The notes below the pieces were generated by a model that did no database searches, was not told where the DNA came from, and worked only from the letters and a program-made list of their open reading frames with translations. From Gigantopelta aegis (taxonomy: Eukaryota; Mollusca; Gastropoda; Neomphalida; Peltospiridae), in NCBI RefSeq assembly GCF_016097555.1, contig NC_054702.1:62858650-62922649 (forward strand): a DNA stretch of 64,000 bases. The letters are read 5' to 3'. Shown here piece after piece: positions 1 to 11,700 of the stretch (position 1 is the first letter of the stretch; each line of letters begins with the position of its first letter). Made by a program: the position numbers and the translations under genes.

Positions 1-424
1 TATACCGAATCCCTTACGCTGTTTTAAATGTCAGAAGTTTGGCCATTGTCAAACTGCATGTCGAAACAAGCTGACATGTGTTCGTTGTGGTCAGTTTGAC
101 CATGACAGCAAAACATGTACTAATGACATTATTTGTATAAACTGCAAGGGAAACCATTTTGCATATTCTCGAGAATGTGCATGATGGAAATTCGAGAAAA
201 GGGTACAACAGATTAAAGTTGACAAAAACTTGCCATTTCCTGAGGCTAGAAAACTTGTAGAAACAGAAACACCTGTCATAGCAGGTAAATCATATGCTAT
301 GGCAGTCAAGGTTTCCACAAGAAGTATTTCAACTAATACTGACATCACTTGGCAATATGATGATATAGAAAAAGTTGCAAAACAGGCTGATAAGGCAGCC
401 CAGAAGCAGCAGGAAGCTTTATAA
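1..424 (+). pseudogene. LINE ORF1 remnant with three zinc knuckles
   Basis: Reading from about base 19, three knuckles follow one another: CFKCQKFGHCQTAC, CVRCGQFDHDSKTC (both C-x2-C-x4-H-x4-C) and CINCKGNHFAYSREC (a C-x2-C-x3-H-x6-C variant). ORF1 proteins of this LINE group bind element RNA through such knuckles. A stop follows the third knuckle at about 182-184; lysine- and glutamine-rich sequence continues in frame to 424. The N-terminal part lies before the window. Confidence 0.82.
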
Positions 425-721
425 ACACCAAAAATGTCTACGCAAATTACACAAGTATCTCTGGATTCACAGAATCCGTCAGGTAGGTCGACTGCTACAG
501 TGCCAGACCCTAGTGGTCCTCCTCAGTCAGGAAAAGGTGAAAAAATCCAGTAAGTAGTGCTCTTCGGGACATCTGAAAAAAATTGAGATGCGTTTTGTCC
601 TGATAAGTAATTCGTTTGATCCTTTGGCTATGGATGTGGGTAATGAGATGGATGATTGGCCTCAAATTCACTCGCGGTCAAAGTCAAAGTAAAAAAACAA
701 AGATTAATCCCATACGTCCCC

Positions 722-3700
722 CTGATGACTAATTCAGTCATTCAGTGGAACTGCCATGGGCTTAGGCCCAATTTTGATGAATTAAGTCTTTTAATTCAAA
801 AACATAATCCTCTTGCAGTGTGTCTTCGGGAAACTTTCTTGAAGGACACTGATCATATTACCATGAGAGGATTTAACCTCTATCATAAGTTTCATGAAAC
901 TGAAAATAGAGCATCTGGGGGTGTTACCATTCTTGTTAATGAAAACATTCCTCAGAGTATAGTAACATTAAATAACAATTTACAAGCTGTGGCTGTAAAG
1001 GTCACGGCTCATAAAACTATAATTCTGTGTTCAGTTTATTTACCTCCTCGAAACCATTTAATTTTAAGTCTAGAGATCTTCAAGATCTCATTAACCAGCT
1101 ACCTTCTCCCTTTATTATTATGGTAGATATTAATGGTCACCACACTTTGTAGGGATGTGAGGATGTAAATATTAGAGGTAAACAATTGGAAGACTTAATT
1201 CTCAAAAATGACTTGCTTTTATTTAATGATAAAAGTCATACATATTTTCATTCTGCAAATAGTTCTTTTATAGACTTAACCCTTTGTAGTCCTTCACTTT
1301 TTCTTGATTTCTCCTGGAAAGTTGGTTCAGACCCTTGTGATAGTGACCACTTTCCCATTATTTTGGAGAATGATGGACCTCCATCACTTGAAAGGGTTCA
1401 AAGGTGGAAGTTGGCGAAGGCAAATTGGGGTCAGTTTCAGCATCTGTTTAGCACTTGACTGCAACAATTTGCCATTATTGATGCTGATGATCCCATGTCT
1501 TTGTTCACTTCCATCTTGAAGGACATTGCAGACGAAACTAGTCCTAAGACTTCAGCAGTGCCAAAGCGTTTCAATAAACCATGGTTTAATGATACGTGCA
1601 AGGATGCATTCAAAGAGTGAAACAGGTTACTTGAGAGGTTCAAACGTGAACCTACTGGGGATAACCTGGATACATTTCGTATTGCTAGGGCTAAGGCTCG
1701 AAGAGAGATTAGACAGAGTAAGAAATCATCTTGGAGAACTTTTGTCTCCAAGTTGAATTCACAAACATCAGTAAAATCTGTCTGGAATAGGATCCGTAAA
1801 ATCAAAGGTAAAGAATCCCGTAATACAGTTCATCATTTGTCTGTCAATGACACGGATGTTACGTCTCATCGTGACATTGCCAATACATTGGCAGACAACT
1901 TTTCTATAACTCATTTTCTGCGTTCAGTACAGATGCATTTACATCTGTTAGAACTACAGCTGAAAAGCAGTCCATTAATTTTTTATCTGAAAATGCTGAA
2001 GTATACAACAGGTATTTCTCTATGGAGGAATTGCAGGATGCTCTTCGTAGAGCTTCAGTAGGACCAGATGAAATTCATTATCAGTTATTAAAGCATTTAC
2101 CTGAATCATCTTTGATGGTTCTTTTAAATATTTTTAATAACATCTGGATTTCTTGAGACTTTCCTTTTGATTGGAGGAAAGCAATTATCATTCCTATTCC
2201 CAAGCCTGGTAAGGATCCAACCAATCCTACTAGTTATCGCTTTGACAAGTTGCATTTGTAAAACCATGGAACGAATGGTATCTTGAATCCCACAAATTGC
2301 TTACTAATGTGCAATGTGGGTTCAGATCTAGACTTGCCATTATTGACTGGCACTTGGTTTCAGTGTTTTTTTATTTGGAGAAAGCTTATATACCACGTGG
2401 AAGTATGGGATTTTAAACGACCATGGGCCGTAGAGGTCGACTTCCTGTTTTTATTTTTCAATTTTTAAAAGAGATCTTTTAAAGTCCGGGTGGTGTTGAC
2501 TTTGTCTGACATTCACCGACAGGAGATGGGTGTACCTCAAGGTAGTATCCTGTCTGTAACTTAATTTTTTGTGAAAATTAACAGCATCACACAGTGTTTA
2601 ACACCTGGTGTGAATTGCTTGTTATATGTCGATGATTTTCAGATTTGCAATAGATCATCCAATATGAGTATCACTAAATGTAAGTTGCAGCTTTGTTTGA
2701 ATCAACTTCATTAATGGGCAACTGACAATGCCTTTAGATTCTCAAAGGCAAAAATGGTTTGTATGCATATCTGCCAGAAAAGAGGTCGCCACTTAGATCC
2801 ACAGTTGTTTTTGGACAAAAATCCGATTCCAGTTGTGGAGCCTTGGAGACTAAATGTCTGGGGATTATATTTGACAGGAAGCTATCTTTTGTGCCCCATC
2901 TCAAATATGTTAAACTGAAGGGCTTAAAAGCTCTCAATATTTTAAAAGTTATTGGTAATACGGAATGGGGAGCAGACCGTAAGGTTATGCTCAGTCTGTA
3001 TTGATCTCTTGTGAGGTTCAAACTTGATTATGGATGCATTGTATATGGGTCGGCACGCAAGTCTTACTTGAGGATCCTAGATCCTATACACAATCAGGGA
3101 CTTAGGCTTTGTCTTGGTGCATTTAGAACATCTCCTATAGAGAGCTTGTACGTTGATGCACACGAACCTTGTTTGGGTGCTAGACGTGAAAAGCTTTCTC
3201 TGCAGTATGCTACCAAGATTCAATCTTTACCGACACATCCTACACATTCAGCGGTGGTTGATAACTAGTATATGAAGTTGTTTGATGCAAGGCCAAATGC
3301 TATTCGTACATTTGGTCTTCACATTCAGCAGTTTTTATCACTTTCCAACATTGATTTAACCGACACTTTGGAAACTCCTTCATATTTTGTTTACCACCTT
3401 GGTGTATTACACCACCTAAAATTGTGTTTGATCTGGCACATCTGAAGAAAGATCGTACAGATGATGTTGTTTATAAACAGTTTTTCAAGTACCGTGATTA
3501 CATTCCTGTTTATACAGATGGATCACAGGATGGGAATTCTGTGGCTTGTGCTAGTTTTTCCATCAGAAACAATATATTCCATGAGATTGCCGGACTCGGC
3601 ATCAATTTTTAGTGCTGAAGTTTGGGCAGTTATTACAGCCTTAGGATGAAACCAAAGATTCAATTACATCCAAATTTATTATTTTCACCGACTCAATTTC

Positions 3701-4280
3701 CGTCTCCTAGCTTTACGCAATATGAAGCTGGACCATCCCTTAACTGGGATGGTGATACCAAAGTGTCTTTTTTTTATCCATTGCCAATAAAGATATTGTA
3801 TTTTGTTGGGTCCCCAGCCATGTTGGCATCAGGGGTAATGACAAGGCAAATTCAGCTACCATGTCTGCTTTGGATTTGCCTCAAGCCAGGGTTGGTGTAC
3901 CGTGTACCGATTTTAAACATAGTATCAACCAATCAGTCTTTTCGACTTGGCAACGTGATTGGGACGATGCGGTTGTGAACAAGCTTCATGGTATTAAGTC
4001 TTGGTTGAGTGGCAATCCTCCTATAGACAATGCAGGAAGGATGAAATAGTCGTGTCGTGCTTGCATCGGTTATACTTACTCGACCCATTCATTTATTTTG
4101 AAGAAAGATACTCCACCTCAGTGTGAGCGCTGTCAAGTGTATTCTGACAGTGTGCCACATTTTGGTGGAGTCTTCATCTCAAAGAAACTCGAAAAGATAT
4201 TTGGACAAAGTAATGTGATGGAATCATTTCGTTTCCATCCAGAACTTTCATTACAATTTCTTCGAGATAGATACAATTAA
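722..4280 (+). pseudogene. LINE ORF2 remnant: endonuclease, reverse transcriptase, RNase H
   Basis: The endonuclease begins near 728 (VIQWNCHGLRPNFDEL) and shows the family phrases SGGVTILV and SDHFPI further on. The RT part includes GPDEIHYQLLKHLP (about 2060), PIPKPGKDPTNPTSYR (about 2195) and the catalytic LLYVDDFQIC (about 2615-2645). RNase H has VYTDGSQDGNS near 3508 and AEVWAV near 3615. A final Cys/His stretch (CERC) precedes FLRDRYN and a stop near 4280. Open segments are short and change frame often, with in-frame stops (for example in NIWIS*DFPFDW near 2155). The protein cannot be made from this copy. Confidence 0.87.
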
Positions 4281-4478
4281 AATTTTGAATAAATTTTTTG
4301 AATAAAAGTCGCCATCTGATATTTGTATTTTTGCAGTCCTTTATACGGTTTTTATTTACCTGTTGAATTTTTATATGGATGTTGAACATCACTTTAATTG
4401 TTCGACTTTACCATAGTTGGATACCCAATAGCCGATGTATTTTTTGTGCTGGGATGTCATTAAACATTCATTAGTTCT

Positions 4479-6065
4479 TTCACTTAACTGAACCATGATG
4501 GAATGAAATTCATGTCGACCCTCTCTGCAATTTTGGTTTTTGAATTATGGACCATTGCCATAATTCAATTATTTTACAAAATATCATTAATAAATGGAGC
4601 ATGTTGGTTGAATGAAGTACATTTAGGGACAAATCAAATAATTTTTGTTCAGGCAATACTTTGTTAGACCATTAAATAGGTCAGTGGTCTGTGACAATAT
4701 GCCTTTAAGGGTTTTACAGAATTACTTAACAGTAATAAAGCAGGACGATATGAAGGGTGTCTGCACAGTTATCACACAATACCCTGTGATCTTAATAAAA
4801 GAGGCATGTCTTTTTATTGTCTAGACAGTGTGTCTGGGGACCGACTAAATATACATCTGCCAATTGAGAACCACAGGTACAGGCCACACAAAGAAAAGAC
4901 CAATTAACCAAAAAAACAATCCCTATTATTATTTCAGTAAGTAGGATAATTTATATACAAAACATGTTATTTCAAAACTGACAATGGTGGTTTATTTTGT
5001 ATTGATAAATAATACACACTTGGTGCTGGCTTACTGGGATGGATCCGCAAAAATCAGGTACATTTTGTTTCTTCAGTTCGAGACTAATTTCTGATTACAC
5101 ACATTAGGTATTACGTAACCACAAGCTCGCCAGAGGGCATATTAACTGAGATGGTACAAAATGGCTGTGCCCGTTATATACAACAGCCGTCACATTTAAG
5201 CGTTTTATCAACTATCAATTATACTTGCTGATATTAAGCAATAATGTGCATTATATATCGTTGACTATGCATACCAGGCCAAATACCCTAACTGTCCCCT
5301 CCTTTAACAAAATTCCCATCCCACCCACAACCAATATGTTCAGTCTTGTTAAAGGAAAGTATGTATAAAACATTCATGTTGCCCATTACTGGCAACACTG
5401 GGTTACCTGTATCGATCAAATGTCGAAATAACCATGGTAGAAAAAAATTATATGAAAATAATAATGCAACAAATATTAGTTTCCTTAATGCCCATGGGAT
5501 TAGAGCACTTGCATTTGATGTGATCCATTAAGATCAATCGCACTCTCCTACAATACCAACCAGTGTCCCATGACACTGATATGTAAAAACAATACGGAAA
5601 AGTGCATTAAAAAAAAAGAAAAAGCATTCATTGCTTATCAGAATAAGTGGATCATTTGGTGGTAGCTGATTTCCTCTCACAAAGTATCACAAATAGTTTT
5701 GCTTCATGCCAAATAGAAGTCCTATTAATAGTTTCTCTTAGAATTTGTATTTGCAACCAATTTCTTTCATATAGCCCAGAGTAATCACTACAACAGATGC
5801 TATTCAGTTTCAAATAAATTTCCTTCTGAATATTGAAATAATTTTATCCAGATTAAAAAAAATAATCCCCTCCCCACCAATGCTGTCTAACAAGCTGCAT
5901 ATGACAAATTCTACGTATGCCAGAATCTTTTATTCAACTTTAGGACATTAATGTACTATTTAAAAGAGGTAAATTAATCTTGCTTTGTTGGACTACATGT
6001 CCGAGATGATCACTGCATTTTCTGTCATGTTCAAGATTACAATTTGCAATAGTGTAACTAAGTGA
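4479..6065. other. Intergenic AT-rich DNA, no gene seen
   Basis: No reading frame here resembles a protein. Apart from the repeat piece at 4535-4724, I see only unremarkable AT-rich sequence between the dead LINE and the 3' end of HSP90. Confidence 0.6.
4535..4724. repeat. Dispersed repeat piece (copy also at 39430-39516)
   Basis: The stretch GACAAATCAAAT, then ATACTTTGTTAG, then GTGACAATATGCCTTTAA is matched at 39430-39516. Its upstream part, with ATTATGGACC and ATAATTCA, is matched near 37720. The edge resembles the TTAAAGGC-type ends seen near 35742 and 39718, so this is probably a fragment of a non-autonomous DNA element. Confidence 0.5.
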
Positions 6066-6437
6066 AAGAAAAATGTTTTATTTAACAACGCATTCAACAC
6101 TATTTACGGTTACACGTTGTCAAACATACAAGTATAGTAACCAAGTGTTAAAGCTGGTTTTGTTTAACGACACCACACTGATTAATTAATCATAGGCTAT
6201 TGATGTCAAACATTTGGCAACCGACTTGGAGGAAACCTGCTACATTTTCCCCCATTAGCAGCAAGTGATCTTTTAGATGCATTCCCAAACAGGAAAGGAC
6301 ATATCACTGCCTTTGACCAATTATGGTGCACTTGTTGGAACGAGAAAAAATCCAGTCAATTTAATGATCCACAGGTGGTTCAATCCTACAATGCAAGCAC
6401 CTCAGGCGAGCGGTCAACGACTTGGCTAAATCACACC
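6066..6437 (-). repeat. Old tRNA-derived SINE (tail type A) with a tail type B fragment
   Basis: On the minus strand the degenerate tRNA-like head lies near 6430-6380 and the tail near 6150 (complement GTTTTGTTTAACGACACCAC). The body keeps the AGCAGCAAGTGATC and GAACGAGAAA phrases. Just outside, 6066-6122 is a fragment of a second SINE type (ATGTTTTATTTAACAACGCA). Strong divergence suggests an old insertion. Confidence 0.7.
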
Positions 6438-6524
6438 TAGTATAATTAAAATATTCAATCAAAGGGAAAGGAGAGAGATTCTTAACAATAACAAAGACAA
6501 ACAATTTAGCACAATGATTAAACT

Positions 6525-6530
6525 TTTATT
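6525..6530 (-). terminator. Candidate HSP90 poly(A) signal
   Basis: TTTATT on the plus strand reads AATAAA on the minus strand, about 137 bases after the HSP90 stop codon. It is the first canonical hexamer I see after the stop. Cleavage would fall around 6500-6515. Confidence 0.55.
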
Positions 6531-6666
6531 AACTTTCTTTGTTTCGATGAATGTAACATGAATGTTCAAGAGTCATTTTCAAGATAAACGAAAGGGTGAT
6601 TTCTATGAAATACATCACAAATGTCTAAAACAAAAAACTTTTTTCTCAAGGAGTATCACACTGAAA

Positions 6667-6779
6667 CTAATCCACTTCTTCCATCCTGGATGCATCTTCA
6701 TCATCGCCTTCCAATGGTGGCATTTCTTCAGCTACATCAACTCCAACATCACCAGCAGCACCATCATCTTCGTCAATGC
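6667..6779 (-). CDS. HSP90: HSP90 last coding exon: acidic tail and MEEVD
   Basis: Acceptor TTTATTTCAG. It codes [20 protein letters not shown], an acidic stretch, and DASRMEEVD followed by TAG. MEEVD is the docking motif for HOP, FKBP51/52, CHIP and PP5 and marks the cytosolic HSP90 branch. Confidence 0.97.
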
Positions 6780-8696
6780 CTGAAATAAAGACAAACAAGT
6801 TTTCATTTTTATAAACATACCAAGAATATTTAATGGCAAGCCTTTAAATTAGGGTCATATTTGATTACATTTGATTACTAATTATCAGTAAAGTCCACTT
6901 CCCAAGAGAAAACAGCAGTTGCAGACGTATTGTACATACTAGTTAAATGGAAAACCATACAAATTGTCAGCGTCTTCATTATTCGAAAGTGTCCAAAACG
7001 TAGACTACCAGATCTTCAAGACAAGTGCAACAAAACACCTTTGGATTAGAGTTCAGTACTTTGATAATTGAATTTGTGTGATATGGATAGGCTGGAGTTT
7101 GTATAATAAATAAATTTAAAAAATAATAATAATAAAAATGGTGTGTGTGGCATTGCACGCGCGCGGTGGCCAGTCGTCAAACCACATACTGCTTATACAT
7201 CACTACAACAGTCCTTCCTGGCAGTTTTTAAATTCAACTCACCAAGACCTAGTTTGATCATTCTGTGGATGCGGTTTGCATGTGATGTTGGATCCTCGAG
7301 TGAGAAGCCAGAAGCAAGGAGAGATGTCTCGAACAACAGCATACACAGGTCCTTAACAGCTTTGTCATTCTTGTCTGCATCGGCCTTTTCCCTCAGCGTT
7401 TTTATGATGGGATGATCTGGATTAATCTCAAGGTGTTTCTTGGCAGCCATGTAGCCCATTGTACTCGTATCTCTCAAAGCTTGGGCTTTCATAATACGCT
7501 CCATGTTTGCTGACCAACCATACTGACTGGTAACAATACAGCATGGCGACGTCACAAGTCTGTTGGACACCACAACCTGAAAATAATTATCAATGTCCAC
7601 TATTAAACAATTCACTGCATATTTGATTTATATTGGTTTTCAATGTATAAACAAAGTGCAGTCTTATGTCTCAATTGTTGCCACCAATTCATTAAATAGG
7701 TTAAACTAAAAATGTTATTATGCTGTATATGTCCATAATTTTGCAATTGTCACTTCAAACAATGTACCATCCATAATTAACTGGATCGAACATACACACC
7801 AAAATATCCAAATAGTTGAAAGTTTATTTTGTCAACACCCGCCACTAGGGCTCACTGATGTCAAACGTAGTAATGCTGGTGTGTAGTCTTGTGAACCAGC
7901 TACATTTTTCCATTAGTAGCAAGGCATCCGTTATATGCACCATCCAATAGACAAGATAGCACATACCAGACTAATATCTCAGTCGTGGAGTACTGGATGC
8001 AAAGAAAGATAGTCTAATGGGCCCAGCGACTGGTCAATCTAAGTACAACTATGCATCAGGCAAGCGCTTATATACCACTTGGGTACATCCCCCACTCCAT
8101 TCAAAAAGTTAAACCCATTGCCAGTTTTAATCTAAATTGACCATATTTTCACCTTTTCCACTTTCTTGTCCAGAATCTCCTTCATAACCTTGCATAAACC
8201 TTCAAATTGTGCCTTCGCCTCCTCCAACCGTTTCTTCTCATCCTCATCTTCTGGCAGCTCAAGTCCCTCCTTGGTAACGCTGACCAGGGTTTTGCCATCA
8301 TACTCCTTCAGTTGTTGGATGCAGTACTCATCAATGGGGTCAGTCATGTAGATCACTTCCAAACCTCGCTTTTTAACACGCTCAACAAATGCAGAGTTCT
8401 GTACAGCCTCCTTGGTTTCACCTGTTAGAAGTACATTTTAAAACATGATAAAAATTTTTTTTAAATACTTCGTAGTGGTGTACACTGAATATATTCCAAT
8501 TTATACAGACATGTGGAGGATAAATGAAGTTTCAGAAATATTCTCGAGTAGATCATCAACTGATACGGTTACTATATACAGAATTTAGCCCTCACCGTTT
8601 AAGTAGAGTTATCACTCTCATTACCCATTACTTGAATGAAACTAGTTTGAGAATAATTTTCAAATCCCCTTAGCTCGTGAATTATATATATGTGAA

Positions 8697-8742
<46 letters not shown>

Positions 8743-11700
8743 GCAATATCTTAAAAATGCTTCTCAGTTTTTTTGTTTTAACAGCAAGGTCCTTCAAGCC
8801 CTCTACAATTGACTAATTGGTAACATGCGACCATTTTTTTTCATTTAGCAACCAAAACACTTCATAATATCTATAAAAATATAAGTAGGTTCCTAGATGA
8901 ACGGTTAACAGAGAGGGTGGTGTTTTAAGTTTATAGACTATCTTAACTGCATTCCTGTACACGATTCACATAATTTAGAATAATGAAAACATCTTAATTG
9001 CATTTTTTCATATGACAATTTAGAATAATCAAAACTACCTATATTCCTTATACAAGAAAATTATATCTGGCAAATTGCATTGCTACAACTTCCTTCTGTA
9101 AATAGACTACTTCATATTTTATCTTGTAGATCTTAAATACCTGTGATGTAGTAAATGTTTTTCTGGTTCTCTTTCATACGAGATGCATATTCCTTCAGAG
9201 AAGACAATTCGTCACCAGACTGGGATGTTTGGTATCTGAGCATATCTGCTAGTTTCTTTCTGTTGGTTGTATCTTCATGGATTCCAAGCTGAAAAACAAA
9301 CGGGGAAAATTCCATTAAATTTACCCATACCCATTAAATCTGCTAAACGAAAACATGTCACAAATTTGTTTCTAATTTTCATTATTATTCATACTTACCT
9401 AGTACTAGCACAACTATGCTATACAAACAGTCATCTCCTCCACTGCAGAATTGTCTCCCCTTGCCGGATGTATATCCATATCCGCGCATGGGCAGACCAT
9501 CGTCCTCGATTCAAAGTCCGTAATGACCGAATCCAGGGAAGACCTCCTAGGGGTGGGTGGGAGGATACCGTTGTTGTGCTAGTACTAGGAAGTATGAATA
9601 ATAATGAAAATTAGAAACAAATTTTCTAATAGTCTTATTCAACTTACTGTACTAGCACTGTAACAACTATGCTATAACGGACGTGATTTAACACCGTTAG
9701 AGCACGTGAATTCAACATTAATGGGAGGAGGTAAGAAAACATGAGGACTTACCCATTCGACCAACGTGAATCGTCTCAAGTAATGACACGGTGTAAGACA
9801 ACCAAGACATACGAGGTATAAAAGTCTAAGTGACTATTAATTATCAATACCCGAATTGATAAACATCTTCCACCCCATCGTGAGGCAAAACCATCTAAGT
9901 GAAAGGAAACCACTAGACTGCCCCAGATAGCAACCACACCCTTTCCCCAAAAAGGTGGCTCAACTATCTCCCGACACGACCTGTACGAGCTGCCTACCGG
10001 AATAGATCTCCCTCGTCTCGTGGCTCGTCGTACAGAAACAACCTGACCGGCAATCACCGACTGGATACGTCTAGTACCATCGGGATCAACTGCCATGTCC
10101 CGAAAATAGAAGCGGTCAAACGTATGTCGACCCTTCCACAATCCTGCATTCATCACCTTGATACTATCCAAGGAATCGTGAAAATTCAGGGAAGCTGAGA
10201 TCGCTCGAATATCATGAGGCCGAACTGAGAAGTTCCGCAGAACATGCTCTCCTGCAGTTCTCATACGCCAGCTTGATGGTTGCAGCAATCCATCGAGACA
10301 ATGCATTCTTAGTAATATCTCCCAGCTGTTTAGTGTAAGAAATAAACAGCCTCTTCTTCCCACCATGAAGAAGTGTAGTACGATGCAGATAATACTTTAA
10401 CGCCCTGACCGGACAAAGGAGACGGTCAGAATTATCAGAAGGCAACGTATGAGACAAACTTTGAATGATTGCCGGAGGAAACTCCTCTCCTGGCACTTGG
10501 TTCTTAGCCACAAAGATGGGATCAGTCCGCAACTTAACCGACCCATCAGAGTTATAATCGACCAAATCATGCAAGAAAGCATGAATCTCACTAATACAGC
10601 GACAAACCGCAAGAGAGACCAGGAAAATTGTCTTCCAAGTCAAAAGTCGAAGAGTGGCAAACCGCAATGGCTCATAAGGCGGACCCTTGAGCGCATGAAC
10701 CAGAAAGACGTCCCATTTTGGCAAAATGGAAGGCCTCTCAACCGTGGATTGCAAAGATTTGAGTAAATCATGCAATACGAGATTCGTGTAAAAGTGTCCG
10801 ACCACACTGCCTGAGAGTAGTGAAGATGGAAGAACGACGACTTTTGACTGAACTTTAAGCTTCCTTTCCTGGACCAAGGCCAGAAAGTATTCAGCTAAGT
10901 CATTGACAGTAGGTGATAAGGGATTGAACGAACCCAAGCGCTCCAGTGGCATTGGTAAACTCGCTCAGTTGACCGGCGCTTCGATGAGGAGACGAGTTCA
11001 GCAATTCGTTCCGAAAAGCCTCTGCCTCACAGGGAAAACTCGACAACCTCCACACGTGAAGCCGGAAGACCTCCGGCTTCGGGTGCCACACCGGCTGCTG
11101 CAGCCGCTGGCTGAGCAGATCCAGAAGGGGTGGCAAGCGCACCGGCTCCTGCACTAACAGTGACAGAAGCTGAGGAAACCATGGTTGGGTTGCCCAAACC
11201 GGCGCCACTAGACACGGTTGCATTCCGACCTTGGCCAGAACCTTGCTGAGTCAGACTGGGGGCAGGAAGGCATACAGATCCAACCACGTCTAGTCCATGC
11301 TCAACGCATCGTACTCCAGAGCCAGAGTATCGGGAACCGGTGACACACACACCGGTAACGGGTGGTTCAGCCTGGTCGCGAAGATGTGCACTTGTGGACT
11401 CCCCCCACAAATGCAGAATCCTGCCCGCAACCACCTTGTGCAACATCCACTCTGTTTGGACAGGTGAACGACGACTCAGGCGTCCACCAAGACGTTGACT
11501 GAAGAGGGAATGTGTTTTGCCGTCAACACAATCCCCCACCGATCGCACAATTCCTGGATCTCCAACGCCCTGCGACTCAGTGACTCGGACTTGGTGCCAC
11601 TCCAACCCCAACACAGCAGTCGTCGCACCTCAACAAAATTCAACAATGTTGAATAACGCTCCGAAACTGGAGGCAAGCCCGGCGAACGGGCTTCCATCTC

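Larger units (their letters stand above)
1..4478 (+). mobile_element. Decayed LINE (I/Jockey group), 5' end outside window
   Basis: A non-LTR retrotransposon on the plus strand, already inside ORF1 at the window edge. Order seen: CCHC zinc knuckles (ORF1), apurinic-type endonuclease, reverse transcriptase with YVDD, RNase H with YTDGS, a C-terminal Cys/His remnant, and a 3' UTR ending near CATTAAACATTCATT. ORF1 plus an endonuclease-RT-RNase H ORF2 is typical of the I/Jockey group; I cannot fix the clade. ORF2 is cut by many stops and frameshifts, so the copy is dead and fairly old. The last 50 bases of the tail reappear in other elements of this window (24889-25165 and several SINEs). Confidence 0.9.

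Noticed and set aside
9267-9614. 115-codon plus-strand frame at the DIRS right end
   Set aside because: Runs across an HSP90 exon edge and the terminal repeat on the wrong strand; not a gene.
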